NCBI RefSeq assembly: GCF_035046485.1
Contig: NC_085138.1
Span: 362,083,238 to 362,147,237 of the forward strand
Length of the DNA: 64,000 nt
Reading direction: 5' to 3'
From: Aedes albopictus
Taxonomy: Eukaryota; Arthropoda; Insecta; Diptera; Culicidae
The translations under genes were made by a program, and so were the position numbers. The notes beneath the pieces are model-generated. The model searched no databases and was not told where the DNA came from. It saw only the letters and a program-made list of their open reading frames with translations. This document shows, piece by piece, positions 43,553 to 54,340 of this stretch (position 1 is its first letter; every line of letters starts with the position of its first letter).

Positions 43553-44824
43553 GTGGCTACGGTTAAGATAGCTCAGATCAATCTTCAGCATAAAAGAACA
43601 GCAACGATCAATCTTTGCAGACTTATGCAAAATGGTACAGCCCAAGTGGCCTTGGTACAAGAACCTTACTTTCGTAAGGGAAATTTCTATCTAGGAAACC
43701 TTGTGAACCCGGTGTTTGCCACTTTCAGTAAACATGAAATGGTAAACTCGCGTGTCATGCCTCGAGCCTGTGTGCTTGTCAACAACGCAATAGTTGCTAC
43801 ACTCATCTCTGAACTAACCACCAGAGATGTATGTGCTATCACAATTGATGTATCTGTTGGAAACCTCAACAGGAAATACGTCTATTGTTCTGTGTATTTA
43901 CCGCATGATGAACCATCCCCTACGGATGCTTTCAAACAAGTCATCGCATACTGCACTTCAAAAGGCCTTCCGCTAATTGTTGGCAGTGACGCTAATGCTC
44001 ACCATATCATCTGGGGCAGCTCAGACATTAACTTGAGAGGCTCCAGTTTGATGGAGTACTTAAGTAGTACAGATCTTGCATTACTTAACATAGGCAACCG
44101 CCCAACCTTCATGGTATCTGCTAGAGAGGAAGTGTTAGATATAACGCTTTGCTCTAGCAGAATTAGTCACGAGCTGACCAACTGGCATGTGTCAGATGAA
44201 GAATCTTTATCTGACCATCGCTACATCTTTTTTGAACATTTAAATGTTACTTCGCAAACATTGCGTTTCAGGAATCCTCGGTCAACAAACTGGGATCTTT
44301 ATACTGATTTGGTTGCAGCCAAATTTCATGGATATTCACCATCCATTGACACTCCAAGTGATTTAGATGATGCCGTTGATACTACAACGACCTTCATCAT
44401 GGAAGCTTTTGAAGAAGCATGCCCTCTACGGTCTGTGAAGATCACAAGAGGAACCCCTTGGTGGAACTCTGATCTGGCGAAACTCAGGAAACAATGTAGA
44501 AAGAGTTGGAACAGACGACGTTCGGCTGGTTCGGAGGCTTTCAGGTCGGCTCGCATGGCCTACAGGAAAGCTCTCCGGTCTGCTGAACGATCCGGCTGGA
44601 AAAACCTTTGTACAAATGTTTCCAGCTTGAGTGAAGTCAGTCGGTTAAACAAAATCCTTGCGAAATCTAAGGATTTCCGGGTGAACGAACTTCGTTTGCC
44701 AAATGGCGATCTGACTTCCTCTGATGAGGAAGTTCTGGAATGCTTATTCAGCACACACTTCCCTGGATGTGTAGATATTACATCTTCGGATGATCCTGAT
44801 GTTTTTTCTTGTAGTTATTTATGA
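43553..44824 (+). CDS. LOA-type LINE: APE endonuclease part of ORF
   Basis: This frame encodes an apurinic-like endonuclease that nicks the target DNA to prime reverse transcription. Visible residues are Asn in AQINLQH (about residue 9), Glu in VQEPY, the GSDANAHH block, LDITLCS, and the terminal SDHR with Asp221-His222. The EN-RT linker follows. The frame opens after a stop at 43,532, and its first codon here is GTG. The first ATG lies at residue 26, inside the endonuclease, so the real start may be in the overlapping frame that ends at 43,566 (ATG near 43,371), after a frameshift. It ends at a TGA at 44,822-44,824, while the RT frame has already opened at 44,790. Confidence 0.85.
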   Translation: MATVKIAQINLQHKRTATINLCRLMQNGTAQVALVQEPYFRKGNFYLGNLVNPVFATFSKHEMVNSRVMPRACVLVNNAIVATLISELTTRDVCAITIDVSVGNLNRKYVYCSVYLPHDEPSPTDAFKQVIAYCTSKGLPLIVGSDANAHHIIWGSSDINLRGSSLMEYLSSTDLALLNIGNRPTFMVSAREEVLDITLCSSRISHELTNWHVSDEESLSDHRYIFFEHLNVTSQTLRFRNPRSTNWDLYTDLVAAKFHGYSPSIDTPSDLDDAVDTTTTFIMEAFEEACPLRSVKITRGTPWWNSDLAKLRKQCRKSWNRRRSAGSEAFRSARMAYRKALRSAERSGWKNLCTNVSSLSEVSRLNKILAKSKDFRVNELRLPNGDLTSSDEEVLECLFSTHFPGCVDITSSDDPDVFSCSYL

Positions 44825-47201
44825 TTCTTTAGCTTCGGCTCGGAGTATTGTAACTATAGAATCGATTGAGTGGGCTCTTAATAGCTTTGCTCCTTTCAAA
44901 TCTCCTGGGGCAGATGGGATTTATCCTATTTTGCTTCAGAAGGGATTTGATTATTTCAAACATGTTTTGAAAAAACTACTTGTTTGCAGTTTTGCTACAG
45001 GGTATATTCCCAAATCCTGGAGGGATATTACTGTAAAGTTTATTCCGAAAGTGGGTCGTGCGTCGTATGAAGAAGCAAAGAGTTTCAGACCTATCAGTTT
45101 GACCTCTTTTCTTCTGAAATGCTTAGAACGCATTGTGGATCATCACATCCGTGATGTTCATCTGGCCAACGTGCCTCTTCATGTGAACCAACATGCCTAC
45201 CAATCTGGTAAGTCCACTGTGACTCTTTTACACAAGGTTGTTTACGATATCGAGAAAGCATTCGCTCAAAAGCAATCTTGTTTGGGTGTTTTCTTAGATA
45301 TCGAGGGTGCCTTTGACAACGTGCCTTTCGATGCCATATTGGAAGCCGCACGGAGTCATGGTATATCTCCAATGATTTCCAATTGGATTCACCAAATGCT
45401 CAAAAACCGATATCTCTTCTCGACATTGCGTCTAGCAGGGATTAGGAAATTGAGTGTTTGTGGATGCCCCCAAGGGGGAGTCTTATCACCGCTTTTGTGG
45501 AATCTCGTAGCAGATACGCTATTGAGGCAACTCAATAATAGCGGTTTTCCTACTTATGGTTTTGCCGACGACTACCTAACATTGTTAGTTGGTATGTGCA
45601 TCAGCACCCTTTTCGACCTGATGCAAAACGCCCTTCAGGTAGTTGAGGGTTGGTGTCGCCAATATGGCCTTTCGGTTAATCCGAGTAAAACATCTATTGT
45701 TCTTTTCACGGAAAGGCGAAACCGTAATGGCGTTCGACCTTTGCGTCTCTTTGATTCTGAAATCGATGTGACTGAACAGGTAAAGTACGTTGGAGTCATT
45801 CTTGATTCCAAGCTTTCCTGGACACCTCACATTGAGTTCAGAATCAAGAAAGCTTGTATGGCCTTTGGGCAATGCCGGCGTACTTTTGGTACAACTTGGG
45901 GTCTAAAACCCAAGTATATCAAATGGATCTTCACAACTGTGGTTCGGCCAATATTGGCTTATGGATGTCTTGTGTGGTGGCAAAAGGGTGAAGTGAGAAC
46001 GGTCCAATCAAAATTAGGCCATCTCCAAAGGATGTGCTTAATGGCGATGTCTGGGGCGTTCTCTTCAACTCCCACTGCAGCGCTCGAAGTTCTCTTTGAC
46101 GTTGCCCCACTACACATTCATCTCAAACAAGAAGCCCTTTCTTGCACTTACCGGTTACGGGTACTCGGTCTACTAGAGGAAACTCCTGTGAACCGCACAT
46201 CAACACACACCTCGTTGTTTCCACTTTTAGTGAATTGGGACAAAATTGTCCTTGCTCCAAGTGATCTTACAATTGCTTGTAATTTTCCATATAGGACATT
46301 TTCCACGAAATTCCCTTCCCGGGAAGAGTGGACATCTGGTTATCTGGAAAGAAGTATTTCAGACGGCATCGTATGTTACACTGATGGCTCCCTTCTCGAA
46401 GGTCGAGCAGGTGCTGGTGTTTATTCTCGTGAGCTAAGGCTGTATCAGTCTTATTCACTTGGTAGACACTGCACCGTTTTTCAGGCCGAAATCTTTGCTC
46501 TTATGTGTGGAGTGCAATCAGCACTTCAGCAGCACGTAATGGGCAAAGTAATATACTTCTGTTCAGATAGCCAGGCTGCTATTAAAGCACTTGCTTCGGC
46601 CAACTCCAGGTCGAAGATAGTTATCGCTTGTCGAACTCAAATCGAGGAGCTGAATTCAGCAAACGCTGTTCACCTTGTATGGGTACCTGGCCATTCTTCC
46701 ATCGCTGGAAATGAATTGGCTGATGAGTTTGCTCGCACTGGAGCATCACATGACTTCATTGGCCCTGAGCCAGCTATTCCGGTATCCAAGTGTTGGGTAA
46801 AGCTTCAGATTGACATCTGGGCTGCCACTCAGCACAAACAATACTGGAATAGTTTGGAGTCATGTCGTCAAACCAAATTGTATAGTGCTGAGCCATCTCT
46901 ACGGGTGGCGAAGTATCTAACTAATCTGTCTAAGCAGAATTGCAGCATGCTGGTCAAAGCATTGACTGGCCACTGCCGACTCAGCTATCACATGGCGAAT
47001 ATTCAGCAAGCTGATTCATTTGCCTGTGATAGCTGTGAATCCGATTATGGAACTTCGTATCATTTGATATGTAACTGTCCAGTTTTCGCGCAACTGCGTT
47101 TCCGAGTATTCGGTAAACACTTATTAAGTGAAACTGACTTCAGAAACCTGAATCTTCAGGATATTCTGTTGTTCTTAACCCGCTGTGGTAAAGAGCTATA
47201 G
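44790..47201 (+). CDS. LOA-type LINE: RT, RNase H and zinc knuckle
   Basis: An 803-residue open frame. RT blocks in order: FKSPGADGIYPILL, SFRPISLTSFLLKCLERIV, FLDIEGAFDNV (motif A), CPQGGVLSPLLWNL (motif B) and GFADDYLTL (motif C, Asp260-Asp261). RNase H follows with YTDGS (Asp532), FQAEIFAL (Glu567), CSDSQAA (Asp593) and HSSIAGNELADEFAR. A C-terminal knuckle CDSC...H...C starts near residue 746. All catalytic residues are present. It should be one protein with the endonuclease frame; a single missing T near 44,818 would explain the shift. The ATG at 44,790 is incidental. Confidence 0.9.
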   Translation: MILMFFLVVIYDSLASARSIVTIESIEWALNSFAPFKSPGADGIYPILLQKGFDYFKHVLKKLLVCSFATGYIPKSWRDITVKFIPKVGRASYEEAKSFRPISLTSFLLKCLERIVDHHIRDVHLANVPLHVNQHAYQSGKSTVTLLHKVVYDIEKAFAQKQSCLGVFLDIEGAFDNVPFDAILEAARSHGISPMISNWIHQMLKNRYLFSTLRLAGIRKLSVCGCPQGGVLSPLLWNLVADTLLRQLNNSGFPTYGFADDYLTLLVGMCISTLFDLMQNALQVVEGWCRQYGLSVNPSKTSIVLFTERRNRNGVRPLRLFDSEIDVTEQVKYVGVILDSKLSWTPHIEFRIKKACMAFGQCRRTFGTTWGLKPKYIKWIFTTVVRPILAYGCLVWWQKGEVRTVQSKLGHLQRMCLMAMSGAFSSTPTAALEVLFDVAPLHIHLKQEALSCTYRLRVLGLLEETPVNRTSTHTSLFPLLVNWDKIVLAPSDLTIACNFPYRTFSTKFPSREEWTSGYLERSISDGIVCYTDGSLLEGRAGAGVYSRELRLYQSYSLGRHCTVFQAEIFALMCGVQSALQQHVMGKVIYFCSDSQAAIKALASANSRSKIVIACRTQIEELNSANAVHLVWVPGHSSIAGNELADEFARTGASHDFIGPEPAIPVSKCWVKLQIDIWAATQHKQYWNSLESCRQTKLYSAEPSLRVAKYLTNLSKQNCSMLVKALTGHCRLSYHMANIQQADSFACDSCESDYGTSYHLICNCPVFAQLRFRVFGKHLLSETDFRNLNLQDILLFLTRCGKEL

Positions 47202-47456
47202 GCTCTCTTTCGCTTTATGCGTTATTACAGTGCCCTTTTCAGGGCGCTGTTTGAACCCATTGTGGTACGCTTGTGCGTTAGTACCCTCTTCCAGGGTATT
47301 TTTCCTATTTCCCTACCTGTCCCTATCCCCATCCAAATCCTTTTTCCTTCCTTTTGCCTCAGGTAGATGATGAAATAGGCTGTTATTTTGGCGATGGCAC
47401 AAATGTCCCAAATGGAGGATAACGTGCCTCTGGAGCCGGCCTTCTGATACCTGATA

Positions 47457-47803
47457 CCCTTTAAAAATGACCAATACCTTAAACTTTTCGTAAAGCCCAT
47501 CAAAAATTCTTAAATTTTCACTGTTTGCATAATTATCTGATGTCCATTTCTAAATTGTTTACTACACTGGAGCCCCTTTTTATGCCATTGGCTGGGGTGC
47601 ATAAAAAGAGGGAGTTTTGTACATAAACTAAGTCAGGGCTTTAATGAGGGTATCTCGGTTTCGAGAACAGGTTTTGCTCCTGGGTTTCTGAGATGAAGCC
47701 AAGGGGGTTTCCAGGAAGCTCCCAGAGAGTCCATAAAAAGGGGGTTCCAACAGGCTCCAGAGGCATTTTAGGGGTTTGTTTCAGGAGATTTCAGCTGCCG
47801 TTC
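47457..47803 (+). repeat. 347-bp direct repeat, right copy
   Basis: Identical to 42,635-42,981. Before the LINE arrived, the locus had one copy followed by the array at 47,804. Confidence 0.95.
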
Positions 47804-49400
47804 AGGGGCGTTCCGTCGGGTTTCGTTGGTGTTTTGATGAGATTACAGGGATTTCTAGGATGTTTCAATAGCATTAATGGAGTATCAGGGACGTTACAAG
47901 GGGCTTTAAGGGTGATTCAGAGGGGATGTGGTCCCAGGAGGCTTTCAAGGGCGGCATTTTAGAGATTTTCAGGGGGTTTCAAGAACGTTTTGAGGACGAT
48001 CCTAGAGGTGCGTTTGATAGCATTTCAGGTGCGTTTCAGGGGATTTCAAAAGCCTTTTGGAAGCGTTTCAAGGAGTTTCAGGAGCATTTCAATTTGATTG
48101 TGATGATTTCATGGGTTTTTAATGGGATCACGGAAGTTTCATGGGCGTTTCGATGCATTTCAGATCAGGATCGTATCAAAAGGGTTTCAGGAACACGCGT
48201 AAACCAAAGAAGTATGTAGGGGTACTTGAAATGGATTACGGGGATTTCATGGACATATCAATGGGATTATGCAGGCTTTAGGGGCTTATCGAGGGGTTTG
48301 AAGGGTTTTTGTGAAGGGGTCCCTGAAAATCATTCGAAACTTTCTGAAACAACTCTAAAATCTGTCAAAAATCCTCTGAAGCTGCCTGAAATGCCTTTGA
48401 AATCCCCCTAAAACCCTCTCGGCCTCATGTGACGCATCTGCGATCCTCCGAAGGCATCGAAAACGCTTCTGAAACCCGCCGAAAATGCTCTTAAATTTCT
48501 TGAAATGTCTTCGAATCCCCCTCAATGTCTCTGAAGTTTCGCTTAAATCTCCTCAGCCCCCGCAATGCAAGTGCGACCCTCCACAACCACCGAAAACACC
48601 ACCGTAACGCCTCTGAAACCCGCCAACAATCCTTTGAAGCTTCCTGATATTCTCCGAAATCCCCTTAAAACCCCTTCGTAGGCCATGTTACGCACCTGAG
48701 ACCTCCTGAAACCCCCGACAATCCTCTGAAACTTCCTGAAATGTCTCCCAAGTATCTCAAAACCACCTTGGCCTCCTTTTAACGCACCTGTAACTATGAG
48801 AAACCACCGAAAATGCCTTAAGCTGTTAGTACGCAGGGTCAAATATTTGTTCAAAAAGAAACCACTGCTCAAACATCTTGTTTGACTCGATCGAATTTTC
48901 ATTAGTGTCAAACAGATGTTGCTTCTTGAGTTTATTTCAATTCGAAAATGCACTGAAACTTCCTCAAATGCCATCGAAATGCCCCTAAAATCCCTTACGA
49001 CCTTATGTAACGCACCTATGAACCTCTGAAACTTCCGAAAATGCCTCTGCAACGCATCCGAAACCGAAAATGCTCTGAAGCTTTCTGGAATGCCTCCGAA
49101 ATTCTGCCCGAAATTCTTCAAATATCTCCGGAATCCCCCTGAAATCCCCTTGGCCCCCTTATAACGCACCTGAAACCCTCCAAAACCACCGAGAACGCCT
49201 CTGAAACCCAACAAAAATGCTCTGAAACTTCCTGAAATGCCTCTAAAAACCCCCGCGGACCTCACGTAACGCACCTGAGACCCTCCTAAACCAACGAAAA
49301 CACCCCTGAAACCCGTCGAAACGCTTCTAAGAACCCCTAATAAGTCTCGATACCCCCTGGAATGCCTTTGAGACCCGCCGGAGCACTCTGGAACCCGTTG
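47804..49400. repeat. Degenerate array with orientation switch (G-rich to C-rich)
   Basis: To about 48,320 the plus strand carries GGGATTTCAGGGG-type motifs. From about 48,330 it carries the inverse type, CTGAAACCCCCGAAAATGC. A unique insert of about 110 bp lies near 48,840-48,950. A 243-codon minus-strand frame here is a repeat by-product. The array begins in the 347-bp repeat, near 42,850 and 47,670. Confidence 0.7.
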
Positions 49401-49515
49401 AACTTAAAAATTCTGGTTCTCAACCGTGTTTCAACCAAACTTGCTTGAGAAATTGTACTTGTTTCCAGAGAATTTGAATGCATCGATCATTCCTGCGGGG
49501 GGCATCCACCCATGG

Positions 49516-49740
49516 GCTTCGTGGCTGAGTGGTTAGCGGTGTAAGCCTCGGAGTGTGTGTTCGATTCCCGCTCCAGTCGGGGAAAACTTTTTGTCAACCG
49601 AAAATTCTCCACTGGTCCACTGGGTGTTATATGCGTTGTTCGTTGTCTAATGTTAGTAATGTTCAGTCTGTGCGGCCTCTGGCCGAAGACGGTGTAATAG
49701 TCATTTTAGTCTGTATAAGTCTTTTCCGACCAGCTCTTTA
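49516..49740 (+). mobile_element. tRNA-derived SINE
   Basis: The head carries an A box TGGCTGAGTGGTTAGC and a B box GTTCGATTCCC. The body matches 25,900-26,105 (CCACTGGTCCACTGGGTGTT, GTTCAGTCTGTG, GAAGACGGTGTA). It lacks the 137-bp segment that precedes the head at 25,748. Confidence 0.8.
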
Positions 49741-50492
49741 ACCTAGCTTGTGATTCATGATTTTACAAGACAAGACTATTTGAACATGATTTCAGAGATT
49801 TTGGACACACCGGACACTTTTTCGAATGTTCGGGGAACCTGGTGCATTCAGGGATGTGGCCACTTCTTGACCGGTTCTGGAACCTAGCTTGCGACGTATT
49901 CAACTTCATGATTATGCAAGGTAAGACTATTGATACAAATTTTTATGGTTACACTGGTCACTTATCCGGATGCTTCGGGAACCTGCTGTCCCAAGGCCAC
50001 CTTTTTAATCAGTTCTGAAACCTGGCTTGCGACTTGTCAAACTTTAGGATTTAGTTAGAGAGAGAGATAGAGCAAAACAATACTAATGGAACATGTTTCT
50101 ATCAATTTTAGGTTTCACTGGCTACATCGCCGGATGTTCCGGAAAGCTGGTGCCAGCAGAGAAGGGGTAGATTTATCTAGCAGTTCTGGAATGTCGCAAG
50201 CTAATGTGAAACCTGATCATGATTTAGGATACATTTCGGGACTCTGCTGCCATGGAAAGTGGCTCTAATAACATTGCTTTCAAAAAATTCTCCTGAAATA
50301 CGTCCATGTATTTTTTTCTTGCATACTTCCAGTCGTTACAAGAATACATCTAGAAATACCTTCAGGTACACCTCCAGGGACTGCTTCAGGGGAACTTCCA
50401 TTTTTTTTCATGTCTAACCTCATTGCATCCCATGCAAACCAGGAAATACCTGCAAACATTGTGGATGTTCGAGGATTCGACTGTTTTGGGGA
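49741..50492. other. Unassigned spacer
   Basis: No gene. Imperfect duplicate blocks (GGACACTTTTTCGAATGTTCGG, GGTCACTTATCCGGATGCTTCGG) between 49,790 and 50,140 suggest a diverged tandem repeat of about 150 bp. Confidence 0.4.
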
Positions 50493-50722
50493 TAACGATT
50501 GGTGGGAGTTCGGCTTTGCAGTCAACAGGTCGAGATCTCTAGAATGACCGTTTAGAATTCGTCTCTACGTTTCGGCAGTTGTTGGTGTCTTCTTCAGGGG
50601 AAAATTATGAACGATATTCATGTTTTTTTTCCTGTAGAAAGCACCAAAAATTTCCGAAACGTAGGGACGAATCCTAAACGATCATTCTGTTGACTGCAAA
50701 GCCGAACTACCACTAATCGTTA
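50493..50722. mobile_element. Foldback MITE with ~90-bp arms
   Basis: The inverted arms 50,493-50,587 and 50,641-50,722 share TTCGGCTTTGCAGTCAACAG and CTACGTTTCGG. Each arm contains a GAAACGT block of hammerhead-ribozyme type (see findings). Confidence 0.7.
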
Positions 50723-51849
50723 ACTAGCAGACATTTTTCCAAAAATCCCTCCAGTTATTTACCGCAGATTTTTTTCTGGAAAGCTTCTATGGATTTTTCA
50801 AGTATTCTGGGTTCAGGAATTACCTGAGTAATACGTCCGGAGCTTTACGAAAACATACGTTCAGAGACTTCTTAGAGAATACAGAAACGGAGTAAATATT
50901 CATTCTCCAATATCTGAAGTCCGGTGAATCGATTAGGTGGAAACAATATCCCTTAAAATAAACCCTTCAAATACTGAGAGGAAAAGCAAACTTTATATAT
51001 TTGTAATATAGGGTATCGCAAATGCATTAAAACGTTCAGATATTCTCCTTCATCCGATGTTTCGATGTGCATTACTACATCTTCTTCAAAGACTTGGAAG
51101 TGTTAATCGTTTTCGATTTGAAATTTGTCTTCATTTCGCGAATCCGCTTTCATATGCATTTTTTAGAAATGCTCGAAACTGTTTACATTCATGGCTTTTG
51201 TCATCGGAAACAGGTTTCGCAGATCCAAGATGTCTTATTTACTTCGATGAACATGTGTAATAAATCTAGATCAACCCTAAGGCTTCCAAGCTATAGAACT
51301 CCAGTCATATACTCTCTAGGCGCCTGAATGTAATCAATGCAATAAAATTTATGGGACGAGTGTGTTAGAATACTTTTAAGGCAACAAGATATGAATGACC
51401 AGCTGTTTCCGTGGTTAACATGTTCAGATAGCAATCATAAGCCAAACTATCTTGGAGTTAAGGCTTTCATGATAAACATGATCTAGAACAGTTGCCAATC
51501 GCCATGTCATTCAATATAACCTTGTGATTTTTGATCGTTGTTATCGAGAAGTCCTTTTTACGGTGGTTTAACATTGTAAGGTTTGCAAAATGTCCCTGAG
51601 TTCATGACTTTCATGTTCAACGTAATCTACCCCAACCATCATTGAATTTACGTTTGCGGTTATCATCCGTTGATATCCATTATGCGTCACGATCCAACGA
51701 GCAGTTCTTTTTACTGTTGTCGGACACTGACATTGACATTACAAAACGTTCTGCTGCTCAGGATTCCCAAGGTCTACAGAGCCTACATGTTGACTACTTT
51801 TCGACCGTTGAATTTATACTCTAGAAGAATGGCCATTTTCAGAGGGCCC
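50723..51849. other. Unassigned spacer
   Basis: No gene. Array-like traces at 50,740-50,900. Confidence 0.35.
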
Positions 51850-52115
51850 ATATAGCCACAGCTGTATAGGCGTGGGTATTCAGCATGACCATGCTGGGGG
51901 TGACGGGTTCGACTCCCGGTCGATCCAGAAACTTTTCGTAAAGGAAATTTCCATGTCTTTCTTGGGCATGGAGTTTCTTCGTGCCTGCCACACGATATAC
52001 ACATGCAAAATGGTCATTGGCAGAGGAAGCTCTCGGTTAATAACTGTGAAAGTGTTCATAGAACACTAAGCTGAGAAGCAGGTTTTGTCCTAGTGAGGAC
52101 GTCACGCTTAGAAGA
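51850..52115 (+). mobile_element. tRNA-derived SINE with AAG tail
   Basis: The head contains the B box GGGTTCGACTCCCGG. The body holds GGCATGGAGTTTCTTCGTGC, CATAGAACACTAAGCTGAG and GTGAGGACGTCACGC, and the tail is AGAAGAAGAAG. Fragments of the same family lie at 7,136, 14,741, 54,141 and 62,840. Confidence 0.75.
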
Positions 52116-52648
52116 AGAAGAAAGATGGCCATATTGGAGGCCTTTCAAATCTTAATAAAAACGAAAATTGTATTGCTATTTTATCTTGCCGACGTTTCGG
52201 TCTGTTGAGGATCTTCTTCTGGGACTCGATAAAATAACAGTATTTTTTTTTGTCAAGACTCGTAGAGTTCAGAATCTATCACCTTCGCCATTGAATTTAT
52301 GCTTGCAATTCATGGTCGTTGGTATCCATAGTACATCGCAATGTAACGAGGTAATCTTTTTGAGGTTGTACGACATTGTAATCACAGACTGTAATGTTTG
52401 CAAAATGTACTATTCAGTAGTCTGTTTCGTTAGAACAGCTATTCAAACGAGAATCAGTAACAATTGGCGGTTCCTGTCTGTTTGACAAAAAGTTGTCGGT
52501 GACTGGCTTGAGAATTGAACCCATGATCAACACCTTACTAAGTGAAAGATACAACGCCTTCGACAAGACCCTACAAAGCTCTATCATTTCGTTAAAGAAG
52601 ATTGTTCAAACCTGTTGCATGATCTACTCGTTTCCAATGAATTTTTGT
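52116..52648. other. Unassigned spacer
   Basis: No gene. At 52,186-52,225 the minus strand has a CAGAAGA...CGAAACGTC core resembling a decayed hammerhead ribozyme. Confidence 0.35.
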
Positions 52649-53027
52649 TGTTATTTTTGTTGTCATGGTATTGCCCACACATACCAACAACCAACACCGC
52701 GCAACAGGTGTGCGTGAGATAAGTAGGTATTGCCATCTACCCGTCGTCATCATTCGTCCGTGCATCGTAATTCAACAAGTACCGTGTGCTGTGCTGGTGC
52801 GTATCTACCTTTGTATTGGCTTGGTACGCATGGGCTTTTCACCTGAGGGTATGCGTGTGCTTGCTTGCTTGCTAGCTTTACCTGGTGTAATTTGGAATCT
52901 CTCCCCATCATTATCCGTCGTCATCATCGTCATTGTTGATCATCATTGACGACGACGACGACGTAGTCGTCCAGTGCGGCCTCACCTCACTCACTCACTG
53001 TGCTTGTGCTATGCTGCTCGTTTGTTC
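52649..53027. other. Promoter-proximal-like GC-rich sequence
   Basis: Repeat-free apart from short (GAC)n and (CACT)n runs near 52,950-53,000. No gene recognised. Confidence 0.3.
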
Positions 53028-53176
53028 AGTTCAATAGTTTGTGTTGTCGGGAGCTATTTAGAGAGTGCGGTCGGATTCACCTTAACGATATTACATTTTA
53101 ATTGTTTTTATTGTTTGTAAGTTTTTTATGAGTGAATTTTGTTAATTATTCGTGTTACTTTGAATCGTCTTGTAAG
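53028..53176 (+). other. Candidate non-coding exon with splice donor
   Basis: An initiator-like TCAGTT (A at 53,028) and a strong donor TAAG|GTGAGT at 53,176/53,177 bound a 149-nt segment with no open frame. No DPE at +28. It fits a 5' UTR exon of a plus-strand gene. Confidence 0.4.
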
Positions 53177-54140
53177 GTGAGTGATATATAGTGCTTGACC
53201 TACAAAACCTCGACTGTTCGGGAGTTGCTTTTTTCATTGAACGGCAACATATTGTCCGAATCTCGTTTAAGGTGCGTCGTCAATTTGTGCAAACTGATAA
53301 GAGGTCTGTCTCGAATTGTTCAAGTACATGATTCGGTGTGTTAATTTCTGCATTGGAATCGTTTTGGCGTGAACATTCCAAATGGTGCGTACCCCAGACC
53401 CCTCTAGTTAAAGTGCGTGGCGGCGCGTTCGGTTCAGTTTGGTTCAGTTCAATTCAGCTCGCTTGGACAGCTTTCCGGGTTAGGTCAGTTATACATACCT
53501 CTTCTAAAGCGATGCGATGGAGAGGAGATGGCTACCACTGCCACCGACCGACCGCGCCGCCGTCTTCAACCTGTTTTGGAATTTCACGTCTGGCAAGAAG
53601 ACGGCTGTGAGTCCGCCGAACTCACTGGATGGGTTTGGTTGTTGGTTGAATTGAATGGTCGCGATTGTGTGTGCGCGGGATAATTTCGGTGTTAATTTGT
53701 TACGTACGTGTGGTTTGTTGACAGTGACGGGCTAGGCATTAAATTTTGACTATTATCTGCTTTGTCCCGATGTGGTGGCCATTGGGTATGACGTGGTGGG
53801 AAAATTGAGTATGCTGAATGGAACCTGACTGCTGTTGAATAAATACTTATTCGGATATCTTGTTGTATTGTCGTTCTACACATATCTAGCCTCAGTATAC
53901 TTCATAGTCATAGGAAATTCCATTTTATGTTGAACAATTATGCGTAAAATAACATATTAGGGATATGAAATATTTCGCTATATGGGTCGCTAAATTTATA
54001 ACGTGATTGTCTCTATGCTAAATTTATGGGTTATAGGTGTACTTCGTATCTGCTAATCTGAACTTATAGCGTAATTGATCCAAAAGTGGACCCCTTAGTT
54101 GGTGAATTTGGCTCTGATTGGTAAAACAGTGTGGTTTTCC
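53177..54140. other. GC-rich island, possible short coding exon
   Basis: An ATG near 53,517 opens a frame of about 45 codons (MERRWLPLPPTDRAAV). It runs past a possible donor GCT|GTGAGT near 53,610. I do not recognise the peptide. The remainder shows no gene. Confidence 0.2.
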
Positions 54141-54340
54141 TCTTCTTCTTGGCCAAACGTCTCTAAACAAAGCCTGCTTCTCAGCTTAGTATTCTATGAG
54201 AACTCCACAGTTATTAACTGAGAGCTTCATCTGCCAATGGTAATTTTGCATGTGTATATCGTGTGGCAGGCACGAAGATACTCTATGGCCAAGGAAGTTA
54301 AGGAAATTTCTTTTACGAAAAATTCCTGGTCCGACCGAGA
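54141..54340 (-). mobile_element. SINE fragment fused to LINE 3' end
   Basis: Body and tail of the 51,850 SINE family in inverse orientation. It is cut inside the B box, exactly where the LINE at 54,335 begins, in the same orientation. Confidence 0.7.

Larger units (their letters stand above)
42982..47456 (+). mobile_element. Nearly full-length LOA-type (Lian-like) LINE
   Basis: 4,475 bp with a ~550-bp leader, an endonuclease frame, an RT plus RNase H frame, a short 3' UTR and a tail of CTGATAC units. It lies exactly between the two copies of a 347-bp repeat. The single-ORF layout of about 1,200 codons with an RNase H domain fits the LOA clade (Lian). The identical flanks suggest a young insertion. 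A frameshift near 44,810 and the lack of an ATG before the endonuclease make this copy defective as read. Confidence 0.85.

Noticed and set aside
48543..49274. 243-codon minus-strand frame
   Set aside because: It lies entirely in a degenerate array and changes character with the repeat. No domain is seen.
53417..53683. 88-codon plus frame
   Set aside because: It begins with GTG, overlaps a shorter ATG frame, and crosses likely splice signals. Not enough support for a gene call.
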